From NCBI GenBank assembly GCA_902386135.1, contig CABMIB010000114.1, positions 31,441-95,440 on the forward strand: DNA of 64,000 nucleotides, read 5' to 3'. Positions 28,091 to 35,736 of this stretch are shown here, piece by piece; position 1 is the stretch's first letter; each line of letters opens with the position of its first letter. The notes under the pieces were generated by a model. It saw only the letters and a program-made list of their open reading frames with translations, was not told the DNA's origin and did no database searches. The DNA is from an uncultured archaeon (GTDB lineage: Archaea > Halobacteriota > Methanosarcinia > Methanosarcinales > Methanoperedenaceae). Made by a program: the position numbers and the translations under genes.

Positions 28091-29068
28091 CTACGTTAAT
28101 TTACTCGGATCCATAACACCGGTCAGCACAGCCGTCACCCTTACATGGCCTGCAAGGGATTCATCAACCTTCGCGCCCCATACTATGCGTCCTGTGTTCG
28201 GTGCTTTCTGGAGGATGAGTTCACCTGCTTGCGTGACCTCCCCGAGCGTCATGTCCTCGCCGCCTGCGATATGTATCAGGACGCCATAAGTCGAGGAAAG
28301 ATCGGATACATCAAGAAGCGGTGTGGAAAGCGCCTGCTCAACTGCTTTCTGGATGCGGTTCTCACCTTCTGCATCCCCAAAGCCTATGGCCGATACCCCG
28401 CCCCGCTCGACAACGCTTCTCAGGTCTGAGTAGTCAAGGTTCACAAGGCTTGGCTGTGTGATCGTTTCGGTTATGTTCTTGATAAAATTACCCACGAACT
28501 CGTTCGCTACAGCGAAACCCTCGCGAAGCGGCATGTTGCCAGCTATGTTCCTGAGCCTTGAGTTGTCTATTGCAACAAGGGAATCGCACCTGTTTGCAAG
28601 AGGCTTTACCCCGGCAATCGCTTTTTTGCGCCTTAAGACCTCATAACCGAACGGTAACATGACACATCCTACCGTGAGAATTCCAGCTTCGCGTGTCGCC
28701 TCGGCGACAATAGGCGCAGCTCCTGTACCTGAGCCGCCCCCCATACCTGCTATTAAAAATATAAGGTTTGAATCTTTAAGTTCCTGGATTATTTCCTTTA
28801 TGTTCTCCCTGGCAGCTTCCGTGCCCCTCTCAGCGAAACCGCCGCAGCCCTTCCCCTTGTAGGTCTGCTCTCCCATGAGGATTTTCACATCGGCTTTTAC
28901 GCCCATAAGATGCGTTGCATCGGTATCTGCCGCGATTATCTTACTTCCCAGTAATTCTTTCTGGGCCATCCAGGAAACTATGTTGCATCCCGCGCCACCA
29001 AGACCGATTATTGCTACTGTAGGCTTTGCCGCTTTTGCAAGTTCGATGATCCTTGAGTCAAGTGTCAT
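28091..29068 (-). CDS. ftsZ: FtsZ/tubulin-superfamily GTPase
   Basis: A 325-residue tubulin-superfamily protein. N-terminal GTP-binding GLGGAGCNIV near 22; signature loop GMGGGSGTGAAP near 108, with Ser where FtsZ usually has Thr; NLDYSDLRSVVERGGVSAIG near 215 is the T7-loop region with its Asp. C-terminal activation domain ends LTGVMDPSKL, without the extended acidic tail and conserved peptide of bacterial FtsZ. It probably polymerises in division, but it could be a specialised archaeal paralog. ATG 29068 follows GTGAT; an in-frame GTG is at 29077. Ends in TAG. Diverges from the ycaO gene. Confidence 0.88.
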   Translation of the reverse strand: MTLDSRIIELAKAAKPTVAIIGLGGAGCNIVSWMAQKELLGSKIIAADTDATHLMGVKADVKILMGEQTYKGKGCGGFAERGTEAARENIKEIIQELKDSNLIFLIAGMGGGSGTGAAPIVAEATREAGILTVGCVMLPFGYEVLRRKKAIAGVKPLANRCDSLVAIDNSRLRNIAGNMPLREGFAVANEFVGNFIKNITETITQPSLVNLDYSDLRSVVERGGVSAIGFGDAEGENRIQKAVEQALSTPLLDVSDLSSTYGVLIHIAGGEDMTLGEVTQAGELILQKAPNTGRIVWGAKVDESLAGHVRVTAVLTGVMDPSKLT

Positions 29069-29155
29069 TATAATCACTCTTTTTGTCTTTTTTGTACTAA
29101 GACGTCCTTATATTATATCCTTCATAATATTATATTTATCTCCTTTATCGCAACC

Positions 29156-29162
29156 TATATAA
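29156..29162 (+). promoter_or_regulatory. TATA box of the ycaO-tfuA operon, nearly leaderless
   Basis: TATATAA sits 28 bases before ATG 29190. Transcription starting about 25 bases downstream would begin within a few bases of the start codon, giving a leaderless or near-leaderless mRNA. No ribosome-binding site is seen before the ATG (GATTGCAAAAAAAATG), in keeping with that. Confidence 0.5.
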
Positions 29163-29189
29163 CCCATACCCAATAAGATTGCAAAAAAA

Positions 29190-30428
29190 ATGAGCAAAAT
29201 AATCCTCGACCCGGACGTCAAGTACCTCGAAGGCACACAGAGAGTATTTTCCCCCGAGACCACGCTTGAGAAAACAACAAAACTTCTCCCTAACATTGGC
29301 GTGACCCGCATCGCCAATATTACGGACCTTGACCGTGTCGGCATCCCGGTCTTCTCAGCCATAAGACCAAGCGCAGCAGCCGGTGCCATATCCATATATT
29401 CGGGAAAAGGCGTAAGCGAGACCAATGCGAGGATTTCAGCCATCATGGAGAGTTTTGAGCGCTGCCTTGCAGAACAGCCTGAGGTCAGCATCAACCTGAG
29501 CGGCATCAAGTTAAACGCGGAACGGGTGGTCGATACCTACGAGAGCCTGAGTGAAAGCTATCCGACTTTATACCCAGGTACTCTTCTTTTGCCTCAGCCT
29601 GCGGCTGAGTTCACAAGCCTTGAATGGGTCATGGGGCACGATATCATGAACGACGTTGAGGTATTTGTACCCGCAAATGCCGTTTTCCATCCGTATAACC
29701 CCTTTAACGGGAACAAGCTTTTCAGGAGCAATACCAACGGGCTTGCATCCGGGAACACCATCGAGGAGGCGGTACTTCACGGCTTGCTTGAGGTGATTGA
29801 AAGGGATGCACTGAGCGTTGCGGAATACACCCGCAATCCCGGAAAGCAGATCGAACTTTCAGAAAGCGATGGCTTGAATTACGAACTGAAGAGGCGCATG
29901 GAAGAAGCAGGGCTCAAGGTCAAACTCTGGCTGCTCGATTCTGACATTGATATTCCCACAGTTGTTGCTGCGCTCGATGACACCTTACTGAAAGACCCGG
30001 CGCTCATGGTCATGGGTGCAGGGGCGCACCTTGACCCGGCGATAGCGATAACAAGGGCGCTCACAGAGGCAGCGCAGAGCCGCGTGGTGCAAATACACGG
30101 CGCGCGCGAGGATACGGACAGGGAGCGCGTGGTGCGCACGTTCGGCTACGAGCATATGAGAAAGCTTAACAGCTACTGGTACGAGGAACTTTCGCCTGTG
30201 CGGATGGATGAGCTGGAGGACAGCTCAAGCGATACGCCTGCAGCCAATATCGGAACTGTACTTGAGCGCCTCGAAGGCATTGCCGACGGCGCCATAATCG
30301 TTGACCTCTCAAGAGGCGTGGAGATCCCTGTTATCAGGGCGATAATCCCCATGTTCGAACAATATACGCTTGACCGCGAGAGAAAAGGGGAACGCATCAA
30401 GAGACGGAAGAAGAGAGTGTCGCGATGA
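29190..30428 (+). CDS. ycaO: YcaO cyclodehydratase-like protein for McrA-glycine thioamidation
   Basis: A 412-residue YcaO protein. YcaO proteins use ATP to activate a backbone amide; the methanogen type (methanogenesis marker 1) acts with TfuA to turn a Gly of methyl-coenzyme M reductase alpha subunit into thioglycine. YcaO ATP-site features are seen: SAIMESFERC near 85, GLASGNTIEEAVLHGLLEVIE near 190, and AITRALTEAAQSR near 285. The partner tfuA gene follows with a four-base overlap (ATGA), the arrangement usual in methanogens and ANME archaea. Its presence marks the host as an Mcr-containing archaeon. A near-leaderless promoter lies just upstream. Confidence 0.93.
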   Translation: MSKIILDPDVKYLEGTQRVFSPETTLEKTTKLLPNIGVTRIANITDLDRVGIPVFSAIRPSAAAGAISIYSGKGVSETNARISAIMESFERCLAEQPEVSINLSGIKLNAERVVDTYESLSESYPTLYPGTLLLPQPAAEFTSLEWVMGHDIMNDVEVFVPANAVFHPYNPFNGNKLFRSNTNGLASGNTIEEAVLHGLLEVIERDALSVAEYTRNPGKQIELSESDGLNYELKRRMEEAGLKVKLWLLDSDIDIPTVVAALDDTLLKDPALMVMGAGAHLDPAIAITRALTEAAQSRVVQIHGAREDTDRERVVRTFGYEHMRKLNSYWYEELSPVRMDELEDSSSDTPAANIGTVLERLEGIADGAIIVDLSRGVEIPVIRAIIPMFEQYTLDRERKGERIKRRKKRVSR

Positions 30429-31087
30429 GAGCCGTGGTCTATACAGGCACGAGCATAAACCACAGCGATGCAAGAATTATCTTAGAGGCTGAGTACCGCC
30501 CACCCATAAGGCGCGATGATATCAGGAAGCTCATGAAGTCGCCGCCGGACATAATCGGGATAATCGACGGGGTATTTTTCGACAGCGCGGCTGTGGCGCA
30601 CCGCGAGATAATCGAGGCACTAAGGGGCGGCGTAATTGTGGTCGGGGGAGGAAGCATGGGTGCGCTTCGCGCATTCGAGCTTGAGCCCTACGGCATGATA
30701 GGTGTCGGGAGGGTATATGAGATGTACAGGAGCGGTGCTGTAGAGTCGGACGATGAGGTAGCTGTGACATTTAACGATGAGACGATGGAGGCGCTGTCCT
30801 TACCGCTCGTGAACGTCAGGCTGACTGTTAAAGCCATGCAGGAGGCAGGGGTTTTGACCGGGGTGCAGGCCTCGGCTGTCGTAGATGCTACGCGGAAACT
30901 ATTCTATCCTGACAGGAACTATTGGAATATTGTCGGCGAATGTATCAAAAAAGGGGTTATTGAAGATAAAGAGAAGGATAAGCTACTTGGAGATTTCAGG
31001 AAATACGAGGTGGACGTGAAGAGGGAGGATGCGGTGTTGGTGCTGGAAAAGATAAAAGAGATGATGCAGCCGCCGGCGTCGGAATGA
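30425..31087 (+). CDS. tfuA: TfuA-related McrA-glycine thioamidation protein
   Basis: A 220-residue TfuA-core protein. It opens AVVYTGTSINHSDARII and has the family segment GIIDGVFFDSAAVAHREIIE and GGGSMGALRAFELEPYGMIG. TfuA is thought to deliver or help bind the sulfur source for the YcaO-catalysed thioamidation of McrA glycine. It starts within the end of the ycaO gene (ATGA overlap), so the proteins are made together. Normal length; ends in TGA. The following 105 bases before the S-layer gene hold GCCGCATCCGGC, a short hairpin that may serve both convergent genes. Confidence 0.92.
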   Translation: MRAVVYTGTSINHSDARIILEAEYRPPIRRDDIRKLMKSPPDIIGIIDGVFFDSAAVAHREIIEALRGGVIVVGGGSMGALRAFELEPYGMIGVGRVYEMYRSGAVESDDEVAVTFNDETMEALSLPLVNVRLTVKAMQEAGVLTGVQASAVVDATRKLFYPDRNYWNIVGECIKKGVIEDKEKDKLLGDFRKYEVDVKREDAVLVLEKIKEMMQPPASE

Positions 31088-31192
31088 ATTCTGATTAAAA
31101 AATGAGACCGTCACGAACTCCATACTGTAATGGAAAAGTTTAAAAAAGTGCCAGGGAAAAGCCGCATCCGGCTTTCCCGGTCAAGCGATTTC

Positions 31193-34100
31193 TTAAAGCC
31201 CTTTCTTTCCCGACTTTGGAAGCAGGCTCTTGACTGCATCCACATTCAATTTGCTTTTCAGATCGCCAAGGGTTATCTTGCCTTTCGCCGTCAGCACATA
31301 AATTATAATCGCTCCAAGACCTGTAGCTATTCCGCCGATCAGGAGATAACTCAAAGGTGCTTCCTTGACCTCAAGAATTCCCTTCTGTCCGAGTATCTCA
31401 ACAGTATAATTCCCGGGCTTGGCCTCTTTCAGCGTGAAATTGATCTCTTGTTTCTCACCCGGAGCAAGGGTGATAGTCCTGTTGTCCACAACCGAATTGT
31501 TAACTTTAAGCTCTACAGGGAGCGTATCCCCTTTAGTGCCCGCATTCGTGATATTTGACCGTATCAGGACTTCCCGGTTCGTGAAGGTCGAATTGGGAGT
31601 GATATTGATATCAAGAGCCCTGTATTCGGAATACGGCGCCCGGACTTCGATTTCCCTTGCAACGGCGATATACCCGCTCTTTGATGCAGTTAATGTATGC
31701 GTACCGCTTGTATCGAACTTATAGTTCAGGACCCCGCTGCTATCAGTTGTGCCGATGGTTGTATTATCAAACTTCACAGTCGCGCCAGGGATAGCCGTAC
31801 CATTGTATGTGATCTTTATGGGTATTGTCTCGAACTGGTTAGCTTTTGCAGGAGCGTCCATGCTCAGCCTGTACTCAACGTATTGAAGGATCTCTATGCT
31901 CTTAGTCGCGCTCTGGTAGCCAAGCTTGGTTGCTGTTATGTTGTACATGCCTTTCAGGGTTTTTGGAAGGGTGTAATTAACAGCACCGGTACTGTCCGTC
32001 TGTCCCATGTCTGTAGAACCCAGTACTACGGATGCACCATCAACACCATCTCCTCCTGCTGTGACCTTTACAATAGCTACATCGCCCGCGGTGATCTTGG
32101 ACGGGGCGTCTATTACGAGCTGGTTTGCCACCATCTCCGGTGTCACGTCTACGGCGAAGTAAAATCTCAGATTACTGCTGCTGTCAGCGACCTTCAGTTT
32201 GACGTTGCCCATCAGCGTATCTTCACTATTCTGGTTCAGGCTGATGCTCCCGTCATTCTTCATCTCTATGGCATCCTTGCTCACACCTGTGACTTCCATC
32301 TTACCGAAATGGTCTCCGGTCTTAAGAATAGTAGGAGTTTCAGATATCTGGAACACTCCTTTCAGGAATGCGGCCTGTACTTCCCTGCCTGAGAACACGT
32401 TGTCGAATCTTACCATTATAATGGGAAGGTCCCTTACAGCGCCAATTTTCTTGGTGTAAACATAGGTCTCGCCTGCCGAGAGGGGAGTTGTATCCACTTC
32501 ACTGCCATCTTTTAACAGTGAGATGAGCATAATCCTCGCAGTCGTATCTATGTCCGTGGCTTTCAGGACATAGCCCTCTTGAAGGGTAAGAGTGCCTCCC
32601 ACGGATATTGTGCGCTGGGCATCGTCGTCGATAAGTACCTTATGGAGCTGGCCCTGCGCAAGTGCGCTCTTATCACTGAAACTGGTGCTTGGTTTTGCAT
32701 TTACAGTAGTGCCTGCAGTGTAACCTGCAAAATACTTGTCTGCCATAAAACCTATGGCCTGATAGCTGCCAAAGTTCGTATAACCGAAGCCTACATCCTG
32801 TGGCGTGGTCGTATAAACTAGCCCTTGATCGCTTATAGTCCTGCCGCCCACGTTTAACGACGAGGAAGGATTGATTTTCAGGCTTTCATTGCCTATGCCG
32901 TCATCAAGGTTATAGTAAAATCCTATGCTTGTCTTGCCTATGTTCATCCCGAAATTATAAGGATTCCATTCGGTAATCGCATTGGTACCATCAGTATCTC
33001 TATATACAGAACTCCTTACCTCAAAGTCCCCTGTTTTTTCAACTGAAAGGGCATAGCGAATGACGCTACTGTTGTCTGCTACAACGATTTTCATGTCGCC
33101 CATCAGATCCTGGGTGCTCCCTTCTGTCAGGCTTATGGCATTTTTATTATCCATCTGGATGCCATTGCCGCCCACACCTGTGACTTCCATACTGCCGAAT
33201 TGGGTCCCGGTTTTGATCATAGTAGGAGTTTCGGATATCTGGAACAATCCTTTCAGGAATGCAGCCTGCACTTCCCTGCCTGAGAACACGTTGTCGAACC
33301 TTACCATTATAATGGGCAGGTCCTGTACAGCGCCAATTCTCTTGGTGTAAACATAGGTTTCACCTGCCGAGAGGGGAGTGGTATCTACTTCACTGCCATC
33401 TTTTAACAGGGTTATGAGCATTGTCCGTGCAGTCGTGTCTATATCCGTAGCTTTCAGGACATAGCCATCCTGAAGGGTGAGGGTGCTTCCTATGGATACT
33501 GTGCGCTGGGTATCGTCGTCAATAAGTACCTTGTGAAGCTGTCCCTGAGCAAGTGCGCTCTTTCCTGTAAAAGTAGTGCTTGGTCTTGCATTTGTAATAG
33601 TTGTATTGGCAATGTAGCCGGCGAAATACTTGTCCGCCATAAAGCCTATGACCTGGTAGCTGCCGAAGCCGGAATAGCCAAATCCGACTTCTTCCGGTGT
33701 CGTTCCATATACTATGTTGCCTGCTTTGATGTTCCTGTCCGTGTAAGAATTCAGCGTTATCGTAATGCTTTCGTTGCCAACATCCTTATCTATGTTATAA
33801 TAGAACCCTGAAAAGCTCATCGGGTTCCAGGTGTATGTTTTAGAGAACAAATCCGGTCTGCTGGCGTCCCAGACGCGGTTGCCCTGGAAAAAGGTCTTGG
33901 GCTGCACGGTCCAGTTCCAGTAGGTCGTGTTGCTCATGCCGGTAGTTGTATTGGTTGCTGTTACTGAAACATTATGTGGACCGATTGACGGAGCAGGCGT
34001 ATAGTTGGATATTTGACCGGCTGCCATTGAGCCATTGTTGAAAGGTGAGCCGTTGTCAATACTCCAGTTAATATTTGCAATCTGGTCTGAATGCGCCTGG

Positions 34101-35200
34101 AAGGTAACTGATTGACTGCCGGTAGTCACAACATTTGTATCAAGCGGATAATCTTTAATTATAGCTGGTTTTGGCTGTACACCCAAGACGAAGGTTGAAA
34201 AGCCTGTGACATTGCCATAAACTTTTGTTGAATCCCTTGTAGTGGTTATATCCGTCCATGAAGAATCGTAACGGTATAAATGCACATCACTTGCTGAGTA
34301 TCCTCCGGCTGGTATTAAACCAGTATAAGTTAACCCTATTGTAACATTTTCACTAGAAATGGCTGTAGTAGTTATAGTATAATAAAATCCTATTGCGGTA
34401 AATAACGAACCAGGATCTGCCGGGGGTGTAGAACTTGTCGAAACAGAAGTATTGCCTGCTGTCGTAACATTTGAAAAACTGATTTGTAAATTAGAAAATG
34501 TTAATGTTACTTGCCCTGTTGGGGTGTTCGGCAGAGTTGTGTTCGTATTATTTGAGGGATTTGTTGTGTTTACATTACCTGTATTATCAACCGAATAGAT
34601 TGCAATCGCGTGAGTTGAATTAGGCGAAAAGGTTTGATTATAATATTGAATTCCTTTATTTACGAAAATTTTAAAAATCCCGTCTATATAAATATTTACC
34701 TTTTTAAAATTAGCATCGATAGGATCTACCCACGTCCAATTAATAAAATCCATTCCAGCTGTGGAAGTAAGATTACTAACATTCGAAGGTGGCGTTATAG
34801 ATATATTGTTATTTACAATAAAAGTCCGGTTAGCTGTGCTGCTATTTGGAGATGTTCCATTATTTGTTGCTGTTACTTCAAGCGAATAATTACCATCTCC
34901 ACCAAGTGTCTGGGTATTCACTGTGTAATTAAAATCATATCCACTGGTATTAAAAGGTGTACTAATAAGATTTTCACTACTACTAACAGTATCTGTACTA
35001 TTGAAGATTTTGAAATATACGCTATTCAAGTTCTCGTCCGTACTAATGACATTTGCAATAAAGGTAAAACTTCCATTAATGGATGTATCATTTGAGCTTG
35101 GGGCTGTAATACTCACGTCTGGCACTGCCGCCGTAACTGGCAATACAATACCCATCATCAATACAAAAGCGATTACTATACTATATCTATTAATTACCAT
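31193..35200 (-). CDS. S-layer protein with tandem Methanosarcinales S-layer domains
   Basis: A 1,335-residue secreted protein with signal peptide (VLPVTAAVPD end). Residues about 25-430 carry Ig/fibronectin-like units rich in Asn, Ser and Thr. Residues about 443-730 and 733-1016 are two copies of the Methanosarcinales S-layer domain (shared segments GFGYSGFGSYQVIGFMADKY and DLPIIMVRFDNVFSGREV, one per copy or both). Then come PEGA/Ig-like repeats, a CARDB-like unit, a TM helix (about 1283-1303) and a short cytoplasmic tail rich in Lys. This extends the plain two-domain S-layer protein at both ends. It is probably a principal or accessory lattice protein. Ends in TAA. Confidence 0.9.
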   Translation of the reverse strand: MVINRYSIVIAFVLMMGIVLPVTAAVPDVSITAPSSNDTSINGSFTFIANVISTDENLNSVYFKIFNSTDTVSSSENLISTPFNTSGYDFNYTVNTQTLGGDGNYSLEVTATNNGTSPNSSTANRTFIVNNNISITPPSNVSNLTSTAGMDFINWTWVDPIDANFKKVNIYIDGIFKIFVNKGIQYYNQTFSPNSTHAIAIYSVDNTGNVNTTNPSNNTNTTLPNTPTGQVTLTFSNLQISFSNVTTAGNTSVSTSSTPPADPGSLFTAIGFYYTITTTAISSENVTIGLTYTGLIPAGGYSASDVHLYRYDSSWTDITTTRDSTKVYGNVTGFSTFVLGVQPKPAIIKDYPLDTNVVTTGSQSVTFQAHSDQIANINWSIDNGSPFNNGSMAAGQISNYTPAPSIGPHNVSVTATNTTTGMSNTTYWNWTVQPKTFFQGNRVWDASRPDLFSKTYTWNPMSFSGFYYNIDKDVGNESITITLNSYTDRNIKAGNIVYGTTPEEVGFGYSGFGSYQVIGFMADKYFAGYIANTTITNARPSTTFTGKSALAQGQLHKVLIDDDTQRTVSIGSTLTLQDGYVLKATDIDTTARTMLITLLKDGSEVDTTPLSAGETYVYTKRIGAVQDLPIIMVRFDNVFSGREVQAAFLKGLFQISETPTMIKTGTQFGSMEVTGVGGNGIQMDNKNAISLTEGSTQDLMGDMKIVVADNSSVIRYALSVEKTGDFEVRSSVYRDTDGTNAITEWNPYNFGMNIGKTSIGFYYNLDDGIGNESLKINPSSSLNVGGRTISDQGLVYTTTPQDVGFGYTNFGSYQAIGFMADKYFAGYTAGTTVNAKPSTSFSDKSALAQGQLHKVLIDDDAQRTISVGGTLTLQEGYVLKATDIDTTARIMLISLLKDGSEVDTTPLSAGETYVYTKKIGAVRDLPIIMVRFDNVFSGREVQAAFLKGVFQISETPTILKTGDHFGKMEVTGVSKDAIEMKNDGSISLNQNSEDTLMGNVKLKVADSSSNLRFYFAVDVTPEMVANQLVIDAPSKITAGDVAIVKVTAGGDGVDGASVVLGSTDMGQTDSTGAVNYTLPKTLKGMYNITATKLGYQSATKSIEILQYVEYRLSMDAPAKANQFETIPIKITYNGTAIPGATVKFDNTTIGTTDSSGVLNYKFDTSGTHTLTASKSGYIAVAREIEVRAPYSEYRALDINITPNSTFTNREVLIRSNITNAGTKGDTLPVELKVNNSVVDNRTITLAPGEKQEINFTLKEAKPGNYTVEILGQKGILEVKEAPLSYLLIGGIATGLGAIIIYVLTAKGKITLGDLKSKLNVDAVKSLLPKSGKKGL
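32190..33730. repeat. Two long direct repeats inside the S-layer gene
   Basis: About 640 bases at ~32190-32830 recur at ~33080-33730 with high similarity; for instance CCTGCCTGAGAACACGTTGT occurs in both at about 32385 and 33275. Each copy encodes one S-layer domain. Such closeness of DNA suggests duplication or gene conversion, and is a site where read assembly can collapse. Confidence 0.85.
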
Positions 35201-35344
35201 ATTTTCCCCTTCGACATAAATTCAATCATCCTCATCTCTAACTTATCAATCATACTACAAAAATGCAATATGATAGGGTTATCCATCTCTTAGAATTCAT
35301 TATATAAATAAGTTCTGTGACAAAAGCCAACTTACAGTCGGTTT

Positions 35345-35735
35345 AATCATGTAATATACTTTAAAATTTTCTTAACAAACTCTTCAATATCCTTCAGGTC
35401 ATCAGACATAATAATGAAAACTCGTTTTGCGTCTATCTTGCCATATCATATCCCAAGCCTCGCCCGCCTTGCAGCGTCGTACTTTTCAAGAAAATGTTTG
35501 AAATCGTAATAGTATGCCTAGGAGCTTGTTTCAAATTCAGTTCGTTTTTTCTCATCCCTTGATGCTACAGCTTTCCATTTAGGTATGAGCTAATGCCTCA
35601 TTGCCTGATGGAATTCCTTTATTAATATCCAGACCATCTACGAATACTCTGGGCAATTTCCCATCACATGCATCTCTAACTTTCTTAAGAAAAGCTGACG
35701 CTTCAAGACTACTTCTTCCAAATGATATCCATAAA
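35345..35735 (-). pseudogene. Decayed gene(s), possibly a transposase fragment
   Basis: Reading the minus strand down from 35735, one frame gives WISFGRSSLEASAFLKKVRD and PRVFVDG, like the catalytic-core approach of IS6-type DDE transposases, then stops. A second frame gives a chain of coding-like segments broken by two in-frame stops: KWKAVASRDEKKRTEF, then YYYDFKHFLEKYDAARRA, then RVFIIMSDDLKDIEEFVKK. These look like real protein but do not join. The interval sits between two surface-protein genes. The family call is weak; the presence of degenerate coding sequence is fairly clear. The remaining 35201-35344 flank is AT-rich with no gene. Confidence 0.5.
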
Positions 35736-35736
35736 G

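Noticed and set aside
32579..33350. Plus-strand open frames over the S-layer repeats
   Set aside because: They recur because the S-layer gene itself is duplicated internally; no start signals or protein features.
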